A stretch of DNA of 64,000 bases from Nocardia vulneris. Lineage in GTDB: Bacteria; Actinomycetota; Actinomycetes; Mycobacteriales; Mycobacteriaceae. A program made the position numbers and the translations under genes. The notes below the pieces were generated by a model that saw only the letters and a program-made list of their open reading frames with translations, did not search any database and was not told the DNA's origin. Positions within the stretch are counted from its first letter, which is position 1. Each line of letters begins with the position of its first letter. Location of the stretch: the NCBI RefSeq assembly GCF_001613425.1, contig NZ_BDCI01000008.1:1-64000 (forward strand), written 5' to 3'. This document shows, one piece after another, positions 53,542 through 63,554 of this stretch.

Positions 53542-53561
53542 CCCCGCCCCCGAATTCCCCT

Positions 53562-53599
53562 CCCGCGCACCGTTTCGCGTCCCGCGCACCGTTTCGCGT
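53562..53599 (+). repeat. 19-bp tandem duplication
   Basis: CCCGCGCACCGTTTCGCGT occurs twice in a row (53562-53580 and 53581-53599), and a partial third begins CCCGCGCGC. It lies 21 bp after the phosphatase stop. Confidence 0.85.
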
Positions 53600-53738
53600 C
53601 CCGCGCGCAAAATCGCTGACCATTCCGCGAGCAGCGAACTAAAACGCGCGCGTCGCGCGGCCACTCGCCGGACCGCCCCGAAGCGTTCGGCACGCACCGA
53701 CGCACGAACTCGCCGCTGCGCAACTTTGTCGCCCGCGA

Positions 53739-54256
53739 CGGGTTCGTGCGCAGCGTGGCATTCAGGGCGCAGCGGACCCGCACCGTGCACAGCCCGCTGC
53801 CAGCCGCACCCAAGCGACAGATAGGTGCGGACCCACAGAGCGTGCACACCGTTCACAGGGGTTGTATGCCCTGTGAACAGTGTGGACTGTCTGTGGAACC
53901 CACCCCGTGACGGTCCGTGCGCAGCACGGCACTTAGGGCGCGGCGGGGGCGCAAACGTGCACGCCCCGCTGCTAGCCGCACCCAAGCGACAGATAGGTGC
54001 AGGACCCACAGAGCGTGCACACTATTCACAGCGGTTGTATGCCCTGTGAACAGTGTGGACTGTCTGTGGAACCCGCCCCGCGACGGTCCGTGCGCAGCAC
54101 GGCATGTAGGGCGCGGCGGGGCGCACACCGCGCACGGCCCGCTGCTAGTCGCACCCAATCGACAGACAGGTGCAGGACCCACAGGGCGTGCACACCGTGC
54201 ACAGGGGCTGTATGCCCGGTGAACTGTATGGACTATCTGTGGAACCCGCCCAGAGT
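53739..54256. repeat. Three tandem copies of a ~173-bp intergenic element
   Basis: Units begin at about 53739, 53911 and 54084 (spacing 172 and 173). Shared segments include GTGCGCAGC, AGGGCGC, GCCGCACCCAAGCGACAG, GGACCCACAG and GACTGTCTGTGGAACCC. Each holds a central hairpin: in copy 1 GTTCACAGGG (53851-53860) pairs with CCCTGTGAAC (53869-53878), 10 bp. It has one or two mismatches in copies 2 and 3. Copies 1 and 2 are most alike; copy 3 and the start of copy 1 are diverged. Each copy has an ATG in the hairpin (MPCEQCGLSVEP in copies 1 and 2) but no SD. No gene recognised. Confidence 0.85.
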
Positions 54257-54295
54257 CACAACCGTCAGCTGCGCGGCAAGCGACAACCCCCCGCC

Positions 54296-55126
54296 TCACC
54301 CCTGCTGCGGCTTGGCCGGGAACTCTTCTCGCTCCGGCAGCCCACTGATCAAGTCCTGCAACGCCGTTCGTAACCGGCCCGGGGTGCCCGGGCTCAGCGA
54401 CGTCCATTTCACGCCGTCGTCGGATTTGCTGGCTGTGGCGAGGAAACGCCCGGAGCGGGTGTTGAATACGGCGATGTGGTTGTCGGTGACGTCGCGGGTG
54501 CCGTCGCCGTAGACGACGCCGACGATTTCGGCGTGCGAATGGATCTGCACCATCGCGGAGGCGAGGGTCTGCGCATCGCGCGGCGGGGTGCCGACTTTCG
54601 CGAGCCGGTTGGCGGTGGCGGCCGCATCGCCGGTGTCGTCGAAGATCGGGACGAGCTGTTCGGTCGGCGCGTTCATGCCGGTCAGGTCGAGCGGTTCGGC
54701 CGGGCCGAGTGCCGCGATCACCGGGCCGGGCAGGTCGTCTTCGACCTCGTCGATCACATAGGACTGCGGCCCGCGCAGGGCGACGGTGACCACATCGTCG
54801 CCCTTCGCGAGACACATGCGACTCATCGCGCCGTCCACGTGCAGCCGTAGCGCGACCACCCAGTGCGGTCGGTACAGCGCCTGCAGCCGGTCTTCGAGTT
54901 CGTGATGCACCGCATCACCGATCAGCAGTTCCCGATCGGTGAGCGACTGAGCGGCCACGGCCATCGCTGCGTCGTGGTCGGCCACGTTGTCGTATTGCCC
55001 GCGCGCGTCCAGCACGACGGGCACCTCGTCGATCTCCAGTTTCTCCAGGAGGAACTGCATCTCGTCGAGCGACAGCACAACCGACTTCAGCAGTGACGGG
55101 CCGCGGCCCGCACCCAGTACGGTCAC
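54296..55126 (-). CDS. ESX secretion-associated protein EspG
   Basis: 276 residues with the EspG fold pattern: SLDEMQFLLEKLEIDEVPVVL, then RALYRPHWVVALRLHVDG-type strand and the C-terminal VKWTSLSPGTPGRLRTALQDLI. EspG is the cytosolic chaperone that binds PE-PPE heterodimers and hands them to the type VII system. GTG at 55126 overlaps the PPE stop (GTGA). No ecc genes are in the window, so the secretion machine must be elsewhere. Confidence 0.88.
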   Translation of the reverse strand: MTVLGAGRGPSLLKSVVLSLDEMQFLLEKLEIDEVPVVLDARGQYDNVADHDAAMAVAAQSLTDRELLIGDAVHHELEDRLQALYRPHWVVALRLHVDGAMSRMCLAKGDDVVTVALRGPQSYVIDEVEDDLPGPVIAALGPAEPLDLTGMNAPTEQLVPIFDDTGDAAATANRLAKVGTPPRDAQTLASAMVQIHSHAEIVGVVYGDGTRDVTDNHIAVFNTRSGRFLATASKSDDGVKWTSLSPGTPGRLRTALQDLISGLPEREEFPAKPQQG

Positions 55127-56307
55127 TTAGCCGCCGTTCCGGCGGGTTCGGCGCCGATCACTCCGTCCGCGGCGTAGCGGCCGTCGTTGAAGTGCTCGGT
55201 CGAGCGCAGGTAGTCCTGGCCCTTGTGCTCGGACTCGTCGTCCTCGTCGCGCACCTGGTTGCCCAGCAGCGGGCTGCCGTGGGCGCCGTTGTTGTTGCGC
55301 ACCGGCGCGCCGGTGGGCTGCGCCACCGCGGTGTTCTCGACGACGGCGGCCGTGGCGGGTGCGCCGCCTGCCGCGCTGCCCGCGCCCCAGCCTTCGGGGA
55401 GCTTCAGCGAACCGTTGCCGAACGACACCGTGCTGCCGCCGAGGGACGCGGACCGGGTCGCGGACGACGCGGCGGCAGCCGCCAGGCCTGCCCCGCCGAC
55501 CATCGAAGCCGGTGCCGCGGCGGTGATTCCGGGCGCGGCGACCGCGCTGGTGACGGCCGAGACCGCCTGCGAACCGATGGTGCCCACGGTGGACACACCG
55601 GTGGTCGCCACCGAACCCGCGACGTTCGCCACCTGCGTCGCGGCGCTCACCACGGCCGGGTTGTTGACCAGTGCGCCGGCCGCGGAGATCGCGGTCTGCA
55701 CCGGGTCGGCGTTGGTGGTGCTCTGCGCGGCCTGTTCGGCGCCGCCCGCGTTCGCCTGGCCTGCGCCGTGCGCGATCGCGGGTGGGTTGATGAACTCACC
55801 CGGCGTCACGACCATCGCGGTGGTGGCCGCCTCGTAGGTTTCCATGGTCAGCGCGGCGCGCAGGTCCAGCGCGGCCTTCGCGGCTTCGGCCGCCTCGGCG
55901 GTGCCGTTGAGCACGCCGCCGGTCGAGTAGGCGGCGACGCGGGCCGCGTCGACGGCCGCGATCTCCGGGATGCTCGGCATGGCGATCGACGCGACGGTGT
56001 AGGCGATCGCGTTCGAGGCCGCCTTCGAGCTCATGGTGGCCGCCATGACGCCCTGCTGTTCGGCCCAGCCGACGAAGCCGGTCAGCTTGGACAGCGCCGA
56101 GATGCCGTTGAGGCCCTGCATGCCGACACCGAGCTCGGCCATCACGCGGGCGACGGTCGCGGTGGCGTCGATCCAGGCGGCGGTCAGGCCACCCCACGCG
56201 GTGGCGGCGGCCGAGATCGGCACGGCATGCGCGCCCGCGTTGAGCGCGATCGAGTTTCCTTCTGCCATACGGGGCAGCCAGAACACCCCGGTGATTCCTG
56301 CGGTCAT
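55123..56307 (-). CDS. PPE family protein
   Basis: 394 residues. PPE domain in the first 170 residues: VFWLPRMAEGNSIALNAGAH, then AAATAWGGLTAAWIDA (WxG). The PPE tripeptide of the mycobacterial family is PRM here. A long Ala/Thr/Ser/Val-rich low-complexity middle and an acidic, hydrophilic C-terminus (EDDESEHKGQDYLRSTEHF) follow. Heterodimerises with PE for export through a type VII system. AAGGGGAG lies 7 nt before the ATG at 56307. Confidence 0.85.
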   Translation of the reverse strand: MTAGITGVFWLPRMAEGNSIALNAGAHAVPISAAATAWGGLTAAWIDATATVARVMAELGVGMQGLNGISALSKLTGFVGWAEQQGVMAATMSSKAASNAIAYTVASIAMPSIPEIAAVDAARVAAYSTGGVLNGTAEAAEAAKAALDLRAALTMETYEAATTAMVVTPGEFINPPAIAHGAGQANAGGAEQAAQSTTNADPVQTAISAAGALVNNPAVVSAATQVANVAGSVATTGVSTVGTIGSQAVSAVTSAVAAPGITAAAPASMVGGAGLAAAAASSATRSASLGGSTVSFGNGSLKLPEGWGAGSAAGGAPATAAVVENTAVAQPTGAPVRNNNGAHGSPLLGNQVRDEDDESEHKGQDYLRSTEHFNDGRYAADGVIGAEPAGTAAK

Positions 56308-56349
56308 GCGTTTCTCCCCTTGCTTGTTCTTTGTGCTGTGCCCGCAGGC

Positions 56350-56670
56350 TTAGGCGATAGTGGCGCTGACGGCACCGATCGTGCCGGCCCGGACGACGTC
56401 CTCACCGATATGCGTGACGAGCTGGGAACGCAGCGTCGCGGCCGCGTGGTGCAGCTCGAGGATGCCCTGGGCGACGGCCTGGTCGTGCGTGACTGCGCCC
56501 TTGTTGAGGTGGTTCGCGGCGTGCAGCGAGACCTCGTCCATTCCGGAGGGGATGACGTGCGTCGCGGGCGCGGTGAGCGCGGCGGCGGCGGCCAACCGGT
56601 CGGCGAGCAGATCCAGCTCGGCGGCGGCGGCGAGGACGACTTCGGGTGCGACTAGTACGTGGCCAACCAT
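56350..56670 (-). CDS. PE family protein
   Basis: 106 residues, essentially one PE domain: VLVAPEVVLAAAAELDLLADRL, then HVIPSGMDEVSLHAANHLNKG and a second helix to the end. The usual YxxxD/E export motif after the domain is not visible: there is no Tyr in the protein at all. AAGGAG 7 nt before ATG 56670. First gene of the PE-PPE-EspG unit; the PPE starts 42 bp after its stop. Confidence 0.82.
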   Translation of the reverse strand: MVGHVLVAPEVVLAAAAELDLLADRLAAAAALTAPATHVIPSGMDEVSLHAANHLNKGAVTHDQAVAQGILELHHAAATLRSQLVTHIGEDVVRAGTIGAVSATIA

Positions 56671-56829
56671 GACTCGACTCCTTCTAGTGGCGGCTATGGG
56701 GCGGAACCACGAGAATTCCCCCTTCGAGTGATAGGACGCGACAGCCAGGCAATCGGTTCCATCGAATCCCCTAAAGTTTCTTCCCTGCTCACCCCAACTG
56801 CAACCGCACTCATACAGCTGGGGTAAAGA

Positions 56830-57180
56830 CTAGCCCCATCCCAGCTCATGCAGGCGGTCTTCGTCAATGCCGAAATAGTGCGCTATCTCATGGATCACCG
56901 TGATCGCCACCTCCTCGACCACCTCGTTCTCATCCGCACAGATCGCCAGGATGGAGTCGCGATAGATGGTCACCGTGTCGGGTAACGAGCCGCCGTAATG
57001 GCTGTCTCGTTCGGTCAGCGCGATGCCTTGATACAAACCGAGCAGATGTGGATCCTCCGAATTGCGAGGTTCGATCAGCACAACCACATTATCGATGGCG
57101 CGAGCCAGCTCCGGCGGGATCCGATCGAGCGCGTCGCCGACCAATTCCTCGAACCGGTCCTCGGACATGGAGACCGACAT
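56830..57180 (-). CDS. Minigluzincin-type metallopeptidase family protein
   Basis: 116 residues. It has the zinc motif HEIAHYFGIDEDRLHELGW (HExxHxxGxxxD) at the C-terminus, typical of the DUF1025/zincin-like group. From memory Rv3836 is the counterpart. The substrate is unknown. It follows the septum-formation gene by 9 bp and is probably in operon with it. MSVSMSEDRF offers two starts (57180 and 57168). Confidence 0.88.
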   Translation of the reverse strand: MSVSMSEDRFEELVGDALDRIPPELARAIDNVVVLIEPRNSEDPHLLGLYQGIALTERDSHYGGSLPDTVTIYRDSILAICADENEVVEEVAITVIHEIAHYFGIDEDRLHELGWG

Positions 57181-57189
57181 CGTCGTGGA

Positions 57190-58326
57190 CTACCGCGGCT
57201 GCGGTTGCGGCGGCAGCGGCGCGGCGCCGGGCAGCGGCGTCGGCGTGGACCGGCCGGTGTTCGGCGGCGGTTCCGGCGCCTGGCCGTTGATCAGGATGTC
57301 GCCCTTGGCCGAACCGGTGATCGGCGCGAACCCTTCCCGGTCGGCCCCCTTGCCGACCATGCAGTCCAGCTTGCGACTGCCGGCCAGCCAGCTGCGGGCG
57401 TCCAGATAGTCGAAGAACAGCGTGAGGGTCTTGTTGCGGATCACGTCGGGTCCGCCGAGATAGTCCGAGGACGTGCGCGCGCACTCGTCCTCGACGAACC
57501 GGTCCTGTTCCTCCTTGGCGGGCGGACCGCCCTGGAAGCGCTGGCCGAGGTCGATGGTGGAGACCACCTCGACCGCGTGCACCTGCGAGCAGTCCACCGG
57601 ATCGGTGGGCAGGCTCTGGTTGATGCCCAGGCAGACGCCGGGTCCGTAGACCTTCGACTGATCGTGCTGGGTGGCGCTGCCGGTCGAGGCCGGAGTGCCC
57701 GCGCTCGCCGCGTACTGCAAGCCGCAGCGCAGCGTGCGGTCCCCGTGCTGCCAGCCGTCCGGGCTCGGGTACATCAGCCCGACGATGTAGCGCCCGCGCG
57801 GATCGAACCGCCCGCCCAGATACTCCTGCACCGCGGGCACGCAGTGCTCTTCCTTCAGTTCGGTGAGCCGCAGCGAGTCGGGGAAGCGGGCGCCGGTCGC
57901 GAATTCCTTGCCCGGGTACTTGCTCATGTCGACATCGGCCGCGACCTCGAACATGTGCTTCGCGTCGCAGCGCACCTTGACCAGATCGGAGTGGTCCGGC
58001 TTGGACCAGCTCAGGCAATCACCCTTGACCGCGGTGCCGAACTCCTTGTCGACCACCGGCTCGGCCGGCGAGCCCGGCGTGTGCGCCTCGAGCCCCTTGT
58101 TGTCGAAGCCGGTGACGAACAGCGTCACCAGCGCCGCGACGACCGCACCCGCGGCGACCAGCAGCAGGCCCCAGCGCAGGGTGGGCGCGGGCAGCGCGGT
58201 CTCGCCGGTGAACACGCCACGCACCGAGTCGAACACGCGCCGCACCCCGGCGGTGCGGGACGGCTTGCCGCGCGTGGGGAACCGACTCGACGGGTCGGAC
58301 TGGGGCACATGATCGGAAGGGGACAT
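57190..58326 (-). CDS. Septum formation family protein
   Basis: 378 residues. A cytosolic basic N-terminus, one TM helix (WGLLLVAAGAVVAALVTLFV, about 52-72), then a large extracytoplasmic part with paired cysteines in two similar halves (DCLSWSKPDHSDLVKVRCDAKH and VCLGINQSLPTDPVDCSQVHAVEVV). This matches the actinobacterial 'septum formation' domain, and Rv3835 from memory. The C-terminus is Pro-rich. It would act at the division site outside the membrane. It starts at ATG 58326. Confidence 0.88.
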   Translation of the reverse strand: MSPSDHVPQSDPSSRFPTRGKPSRTAGVRRVFDSVRGVFTGETALPAPTLRWGLLLVAAGAVVAALVTLFVTGFDNKGLEAHTPGSPAEPVVDKEFGTAVKGDCLSWSKPDHSDLVKVRCDAKHMFEVAADVDMSKYPGKEFATGARFPDSLRLTELKEEHCVPAVQEYLGGRFDPRGRYIVGLMYPSPDGWQHGDRTLRCGLQYAASAGTPASTGSATQHDQSKVYGPGVCLGINQSLPTDPVDCSQVHAVEVVSTIDLGQRFQGGPPAKEEQDRFVEDECARTSSDYLGGPDVIRNKTLTLFFDYLDARSWLAGSRKLDCMVGKGADREGFAPITGSAKGDILINGQAPEPPPNTGRSTPTPLPGAAPLPPQPQPR

Positions 58327-58460
58327 CGCGATCCATCATGGCAGTCTCCGGCCCGCGGTGCCACGACCTGGTCCGATCAGACCTTTCCGCGCTGAACCCC
58401 CGCTGCCCGGACCACCTCCGCCGCGCTGCACGGACCGGCTCGGCCCCGCAGCGCACACGC

Positions 58461-60161
58461 TCACCCGCGCAGCGCGGACCAGAAGATGCCGGGGATCCGG
58501 GCCGGGTTGCCGGTGGCGTAGAACTCGGTCAGCTTGCGCCCGGTCGCCGCCGCGGTCGTATTGCCGACGAACCACGGCGGCTTCGGCGAGAGCGCCAGTT
58601 CGCCGTGCAGCACCGAGCGCGGCGCGGGGCGGAACGGCCCGCGCACCACCGTGCGTTCCACGTCGTCGAGCAGGAACGCGTTGTGCACCACGCCGATCCC
58701 GCTCTGTACGTCGTCGAGCGTGTGCCCGGGGAACGCGCCCCACGAGGCGCGCGGCGCCAGGAAGGCGAGCCCGGTCCACGCGTTCACCGCGATCGCGCCG
58801 TAGCGCAGCTGCTCGAGCGCGCGGTCGAAGCCCGCGCCGAGGTCGCGGATCGTCGCGGGGTGCGCGAGCACGTTGGCGCCGAGCGTGCCGGTGAGTTCGG
58901 TGTTCGCGAATTCGACCGCGCGCGAGAGGAACTCGGTGCCCGCGTACGGCAGCTCGACCACGCCGAGCACCGGCGAGAAGTATTCCGTGCGCAGCAGCGG
59001 GGTGTCGGTGAGCGGTACCTGTTCGACCAGCACCCGCCCGCCCTCGACCTGCGCGGCCGCGGGATAGGCGGTCAGCGCGTCGGCCACCCGGGTGTCGCTG
59101 CCGGGGTAGTACGGGGTGCGCTGCGGCGCCTGCGCGAGCGCCGTGCGCAGTTCGGCCAGGAACTTGTCCTTGAGGTGCCAGTCCTTGCTCAGCACGAGCG
59201 CCTGCGCGGCGACGCAGTTGTAGCCGCCGTTGTGCAGCCGCTGGGTGGCCACGTGCTCGGCCTGGTAGCGCAGGTCCGCGTCGGACCATGCGCCGGGCAC
59301 CACGATGGTCGGTGATACTCCGCCGAGTTCGCTGGTGATCGGCTTGTCCAGCAGCGGCCTGCGGTCCTTCTTCCGTTCCAGTCCCTCCGGCCCGGGCCCC
59401 CACACGATCGCGTCGTGCGTGTGCGCGCTGCCGGTCATGTGCACGTGCGCGACATCGCCGTGGTGCACCAGGTAGCGGCCGGTCTCGGCGCCGCCGGTGA
59501 CGATGCGCAGCACCCCCAGCTCGCACAGCGGCGCGAAGATCATCTCGAACACCGTGAACAGCGGGTCGGTGATCGGGTTCAGCTTCAACAGGACGACGCG
59601 GTTGTGTGCGTACAGCTCGTACAGCGCGTCCAGTGGCGGAATCGAGGTGATGTTGCCCGCGCCGAGCACCACCCCGATGCCCGCGGTCGCGCTCGGGTCG
59701 AGTTGGGCGAGTCCGGCACGCCGGCGCGCGGTGTCGGCGTCGACGCCGGGACGCAGCCACACCTCGCCCTCGAAACCGTTGAGCAGCAACCGGTCGTAGG
59801 CGCTGTGCGGCAGGATCGGCACCGCGACGCGATCGCCGGGCGCGGTCCGCACCGCGACGCCGTCGAGCGGGCTACGCCCTTCTTCCAGCGCGGCCAGCGT
59901 CGCGGACAGGGCGGCGGTGGCCTGCAGCAGGGTGAGCGGACCGGACATCCACTCCTCGCCGACCAGCGGCGAATCCTCGGCCAAGCCTTTGATGGTCCGT
60001 GCGGCACGCACCCAGTCGTCGGCGAAGCGGCCGGTTCTGGTGTTGATGTCGTCGAGCAGTTCGCGGCGCCGGCGCAGCGAGGTCTGGGCCCAGGCCTTCT
60101 CGCCCGCGGTCAGCTCGGTCAACGCCTCATCGATCGCGGCTTCGTCGAAAGTTGTGCCCAT
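58461..60161 (-). CDS. Aldehyde dehydrogenase superfamily protein
   Basis: 566 residues, longer than the usual 480-500. Rossmann motif [14 protein letters not shown], active-site Glu in [13 protein letters not shown] (about 279) and Cys in [15 protein letters not shown] (about 315) are present. The C-terminal half has [34 protein letters not shown]. An acylating or specialised aldehyde is possible. TaGT-type -10 (CATAGT, complement of 60168-60173) ends 6 nt before ATG 60161, and serS starts divergently 93 bp away. Substrate unknown. Confidence 0.88.
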   Translation of the reverse strand: MGTTFDEAAIDEALTELTAGEKAWAQTSLRRRRELLDDINTRTGRFADDWVRAARTIKGLAEDSPLVGEEWMSGPLTLLQATAALSATLAALEEGRSPLDGVAVRTAPGDRVAVPILPHSAYDRLLLNGFEGEVWLRPGVDADTARRRAGLAQLDPSATAGIGVVLGAGNITSIPPLDALYELYAHNRVVLLKLNPITDPLFTVFEMIFAPLCELGVLRIVTGGAETGRYLVHHGDVAHVHMTGSAHTHDAIVWGPGPEGLERKKDRRPLLDKPITSELGGVSPTIVVPGAWSDADLRYQAEHVATQRLHNGGYNCVAAQALVLSKDWHLKDKFLAELRTALAQAPQRTPYYPGSDTRVADALTAYPAAAQVEGGRVLVEQVPLTDTPLLRTEYFSPVLGVVELPYAGTEFLSRAVEFANTELTGTLGANVLAHPATIRDLGAGFDRALEQLRYGAIAVNAWTGLAFLAPRASWGAFPGHTLDDVQSGIGVVHNAFLLDDVERTVVRGPFRPAPRSVLHGELALSPKPPWFVGNTTAAATGRKLTEFYATGNPARIPGIFWSALRG

Positions 60162-60253
60162 CCGGCAACTATGCCCGGGCGATTCGGCCGGTGGCTTACA
60201 TCCTGGGATATCGGCGTGAAACAACAATCCCCAGACCATTAGGCTCAATGCCC

Positions 60254-61516
60254 ATGATCGACCTCCGATTCCTGCGGGACAACCCCGACGCGGTCCGTGC
60301 CTCGCAGCGCGCCCGCGGCGAAGACCCCGCCCTCGTCGATGCCCTGCTCGAGGCCGACGCGGCGCGCCGTGCCGCCGTCGCCATCGCCGACAACCTGCGT
60401 GCCGAGCACAAGGCGATGGGCAAGGTGATCGGCAAGGCGAGTAAAGAGGAACGGCCCGCCCTGCTCGCGCAGGCGCAGGAGATGTCGCAGCAGGTCAAGG
60501 ACGCCGAGGTCGCGCAGAACGCGGCCGACGCCGACCTGGACGCCGCTCAGCGCGCGATCTCGAACGTCGTGCAGGAGGGCGCGCCGGCCGGCGGCGAGGA
60601 CGACTACGTCGTCCTGGAAACCATCGGCACGCCACGGGAATTCGACTTCGAGCCGAAGGACCATGTGGAGCTCGGCGATTCGCTCGGGCTCTTCGACATG
60701 GAACGCGGCGCGAAGGTGTCGGGCGCGCGGTTCTACTTCATGACCGGTTACGGCGCGCTGCTCCAGCTCGGCCTGTTGCAGCTGGCGGCCCAGCGCGCGG
60801 TCGCCAACGGCTTCACCATGATGATCCCGCCGGTGCTGGTGCGGCCCGAGATCATGGCGGGCACCGGGTTCCTCGGTCAGCACTCGGCCGAGGTCTATCA
60901 CCTCGAAGAGGACGACCTGTACCTGGTCGGCACCTCGGAGGTACCGCTGGCCGGCTACCACTCGGACGAGATCCTCGATCTGAGCGGCGGGCCGAAGCGG
61001 TACGCGGGTTGGTCGACCTGTTTCCGGCGGGAGGCGGGGAGCTACGGCAAGGACACCCGCGGCATCATCCGGGTGCATCAGTTCGACAAAATCGAGATGT
61101 TCGTCTTCACCACGCCCGAGCAGGCCGATGCCGAGCACAAGCGGTTGCTCGCCTGGGAGCAGGACATGCTCGCCGCTGTCGAGGTGCCTTACCGGGTCAT
61201 CGACGTCGCCGCAGGCGATCTCGGCAGCTCGGCCGCGCGGAAGTTCGACTGTGAGGCCTGGGTGCCGACCCAGCAGACCTACCGGGAACTCACCTCGACC
61301 TCGAACTGCACCACCTTCCAGGCCCGCCGCCTCGCCGTGCGCTACCGCGACGAGAACGGAAAGCCGCAGATCGCAGCCACTTTGAACGGCACGCTGGCGA
61401 CGACACGCTGGATCGTGGCGATCCTGGAGAACCATCAGCAGGCCGACGGTTCGGTGCGGGTGCCCGCCGCGCTGATCCCGTTCGTCGGCACCGAGGTGCT
61501 GACCCCGCCGCGGTGA
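60254..61516 (+). CDS. serS: Seryl-tRNA synthetase
   Basis: 420 residues. N-terminal coiled-coil tRNA-binding arm (about 25-110), then the class II core: motif 2 [21 protein letters not shown] and motif 3 [15 protein letters not shown]. It charges tRNA-Ser. Start at ATG 60254 ([11 protein letters not shown], as in the family) with TAGGCT (60240-60245) ending 8 nt upstream, so leaderless. A downstream protein-coding neighbour on the same strand is the GGDEF-EAL gene after a 172-bp gap. Confidence 0.97.
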   Translation: MIDLRFLRDNPDAVRASQRARGEDPALVDALLEADAARRAAVAIADNLRAEHKAMGKVIGKASKEERPALLAQAQEMSQQVKDAEVAQNAADADLDAAQRAISNVVQEGAPAGGEDDYVVLETIGTPREFDFEPKDHVELGDSLGLFDMERGAKVSGARFYFMTGYGALLQLGLLQLAAQRAVANGFTMMIPPVLVRPEIMAGTGFLGQHSAEVYHLEEDDLYLVGTSEVPLAGYHSDEILDLSGGPKRYAGWSTCFRREAGSYGKDTRGIIRVHQFDKIEMFVFTTPEQADAEHKRLLAWEQDMLAAVEVPYRVIDVAAGDLGSSAARKFDCEAWVPTQQTYRELTSTSNCTTFQARRLAVRYRDENGKPQIAATLNGTLATTRWIVAILENHQQADGSVRVPAALIPFVGTEVLTPPR

Positions 61517-61688
61517 CGACGCCCAACGTTCGCTGCGCACACCGGGTTTGACCGGACCGGCCGGGTCCGGTCTGGAACCCCGTGCACGGTCCGAATATGT
61601 TTCGTCTCCGTGAATAGCTACCTGTTCGCCATGCCGGATTCACGGGATGTGGCAACCGTCGGGATTCGTTGTGTCTAGGCTGTTCCCC

Positions 61689-63554
61689 GTGCGAGGAATC
61701 GGGGCGCGCGGCGATACCCGAACCCGGGTGCGGGCGGCATCGGCGCTGGCGACAGCTATGGTCATGGCTCGGACCACCGGGGCGTTCTACGTCATGGGTG
61801 GTGTGCTGGGTCTGCTGATTACTGCGATCGCCCCGGGCGACGAGGGTAATCGGCCGTTGGTGGGCACGGCTGCGGCGATCGCGCTGGCGCTCGGACTCAC
61901 CCTGCTCGCCTGGGGCCCGCGGCTGCCGCACTCGATCCATCACATGTACGTCGCGATCGCGACCGTGCTGGTGACGATCGCGGTCTATGCCTTCCCGAAC
62001 ACCGTCGGCGCCATCAGTCTCGCCGCGTTCTACGTCTTCATCGCCTGCGACGCCGCGCTGTTCTTCGCGTGGTCGTATGCCGCCTCGCACATCGCCTTCG
62101 CGCTGGTCCTATGTCTGTGGGTGCTGCCGGCGCGCCCCGTCGAGCCGGGCCTGCCGTGGTGGTCCGGGCTCATCCCGGCGGGCGTGACGCTCGGTGTCGG
62201 CATCGTCGTCGGGATCCTCACCCGGATGGCGTCGGAAGCCGATATCGACGTGCTCACCGGACTTTTGAACCGCCGCGGTTTCGATCGGGCGCTCAACTCC
62301 GCGATCGAGCAGGCCTCGCGCACCGGTCAGGGCCTGGCCCTCGTGCTCGTCGACCTGGACCGGTTTCAGAAGATCAACGATCACCTCGGCCATCGCGCGG
62401 GCGACGCCGTGCTGCAGCGCGTCGCCGACACGTGGTCGAAACTGCTTGCGCCGGAACAGCGTCTGGCCCGCTACGGCGGCGACGCGTTCGCGTTGCTGTT
62501 GCCGAACACCACCGAGCAGGCGGCCATCCTGCTCACCGAGCAGCTGCGCGCCGCGGTGACCACCGGGTGCTCGGCGGGCGTGACCTCCTGGCAGCCGGGC
62601 GAATCCGGCTCGCTGCTGGTCAGTCGCGCGGATGTCGGCCTGTACCGGGCCAAGCAGGCGGGCCGCAACCGGACCGTGCTCGAATCGTCGCGGCAACTGC
62701 CGCTCGCGGTGGAATTGCGCGAGGCGATCGACCGCGGCGCCCTCGACGTGCACTACCAGCCGATCGTCAGCCTCACCGAGGGCGGCGGCAAAGCGGTCGG
62801 CGTCGAGGCCTTGCTGCGCTGGTCGTCGAGCGCGCAACCCGACGTCACCACCGAGGGCCTGATCCGCGTCGCCGAGGAATACGACCTCATCTCCGATCTG
62901 GACGAGCTGGTGTTGCGCCGCGCGTGCGCCGATGCCGCCCGGTTGCAGGACACCTTCGCGCAACTCGACCTCACGCTGAACGTCAACGTGAGCGGGCTCG
63001 AACTGGCCGAAGCCGGCTACGCCGACCGGGTCGCCGGCATCCTCGCGGGTACCGGCTGGCCCGCCCACCAGCTCGTGCTCGAGGTGACCGAGAGCGAACT
63101 CGCCGCCGAATCGCAGACCGCCATCGCGAACCTGCACACCCTGCGCGAGCGGGGCGTGCGCATCGCCATCGACGATTTCGGCACCGGCTATTCCTCGCTC
63201 AGCCGGCTCGCCACGCTGCCCAGCGACATCCTCAAGGTCGACCAGTCCTTCGTCGCCGCGATCCGCTCCGACTCGCCCGCGCCGCCGCTGCTCGGCGTGA
63301 TCGCCGCGCTGAGCAGCGCCCTCGATCTGCAGGTCATCGCCGAAGGCGTGGAAACCGAGTACCAGGCCGCGGTGCTCACCGAACTCGGCTTCGCGCTCGC
63401 CCAGGGCTACCACTACAGCGACTCGCATCCGGTCGCCGAACTGATCAGCGACCTCAACGAGAACCAGGGGCGGGTCGGTCCCGGTACGCATGATCGCGAA
63501 CTCGGCAACGGGGATTCCATGCACGCCGCCAACGGATGGTTGCCGCTCGGCTGA
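61689..63554 (+). CDS. Membrane GGDEF-EAL cyclic-di-GMP protein, likely phosphodiesterase
   Basis: 621 residues. About five or six TM helices fill residues 30-180. The GGDEF domain (about 185-330) reads YGGDAF at the signature, so the second acidic residue is Ala, and cyclase activity is doubtful. The EAL domain (about 340-590) is complete: VEALLRW, NVNVSG, LEVTES, IDDFGTGYSSLSRL, ILKVDQSFV and IAEGVET. It should hydrolyse c-di-GMP. The GTG at 61689 has TAGGCT (61676-61681) 7 nt upstream. A DnaA-box-like TGTGGATAA occurs downstream at 63650-63658. Confidence 0.92.
   Translation: MRGIGARGDTRTRVRAASALATAMVMARTTGAFYVMGGVLGLLITAIAPGDEGNRPLVGTAAAIALALGLTLLAWGPRLPHSIHHMYVAIATVLVTIAVYAFPNTVGAISLAAFYVFIACDAALFFAWSYAASHIAFALVLCLWVLPARPVEPGLPWWSGLIPAGVTLGVGIVVGILTRMASEADIDVLTGLLNRRGFDRALNSAIEQASRTGQGLALVLVDLDRFQKINDHLGHRAGDAVLQRVADTWSKLLAPEQRLARYGGDAFALLLPNTTEQAAILLTEQLRAAVTTGCSAGVTSWQPGESGSLLVSRADVGLYRAKQAGRNRTVLESSRQLPLAVELREAIDRGALDVHYQPIVSLTEGGGKAVGVEALLRWSSSAQPDVTTEGLIRVAEEYDLISDLDELVLRRACADAARLQDTFAQLDLTLNVNVSGLELAEAGYADRVAGILAGTGWPAHQLVLEVTESELAAESQTAIANLHTLRERGVRIAIDDFGTGYSSLSRLATLPSDILKVDQSFVAAIRSDSPAPPLLGVIAALSSALDLQVIAEGVETEYQAAVLTELGFALAQGYHYSDSHPVAELISDLNENQGRVGPGTHDRELGNGDSMHAANGWLPLG

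Noticed and set aside
53739..54256. CRISPR array
   Set aside because: Units are 172-173 bp with no short repeat and unique spacer pattern, and no cas gene is near.
53853..54815. A long minus-strand frame across the triple repeat and into espG
   Set aside because: Its upstream part is a shadow of espG in another frame, and the rest reflects repeated DNA. Repeats vary without preserving codons.
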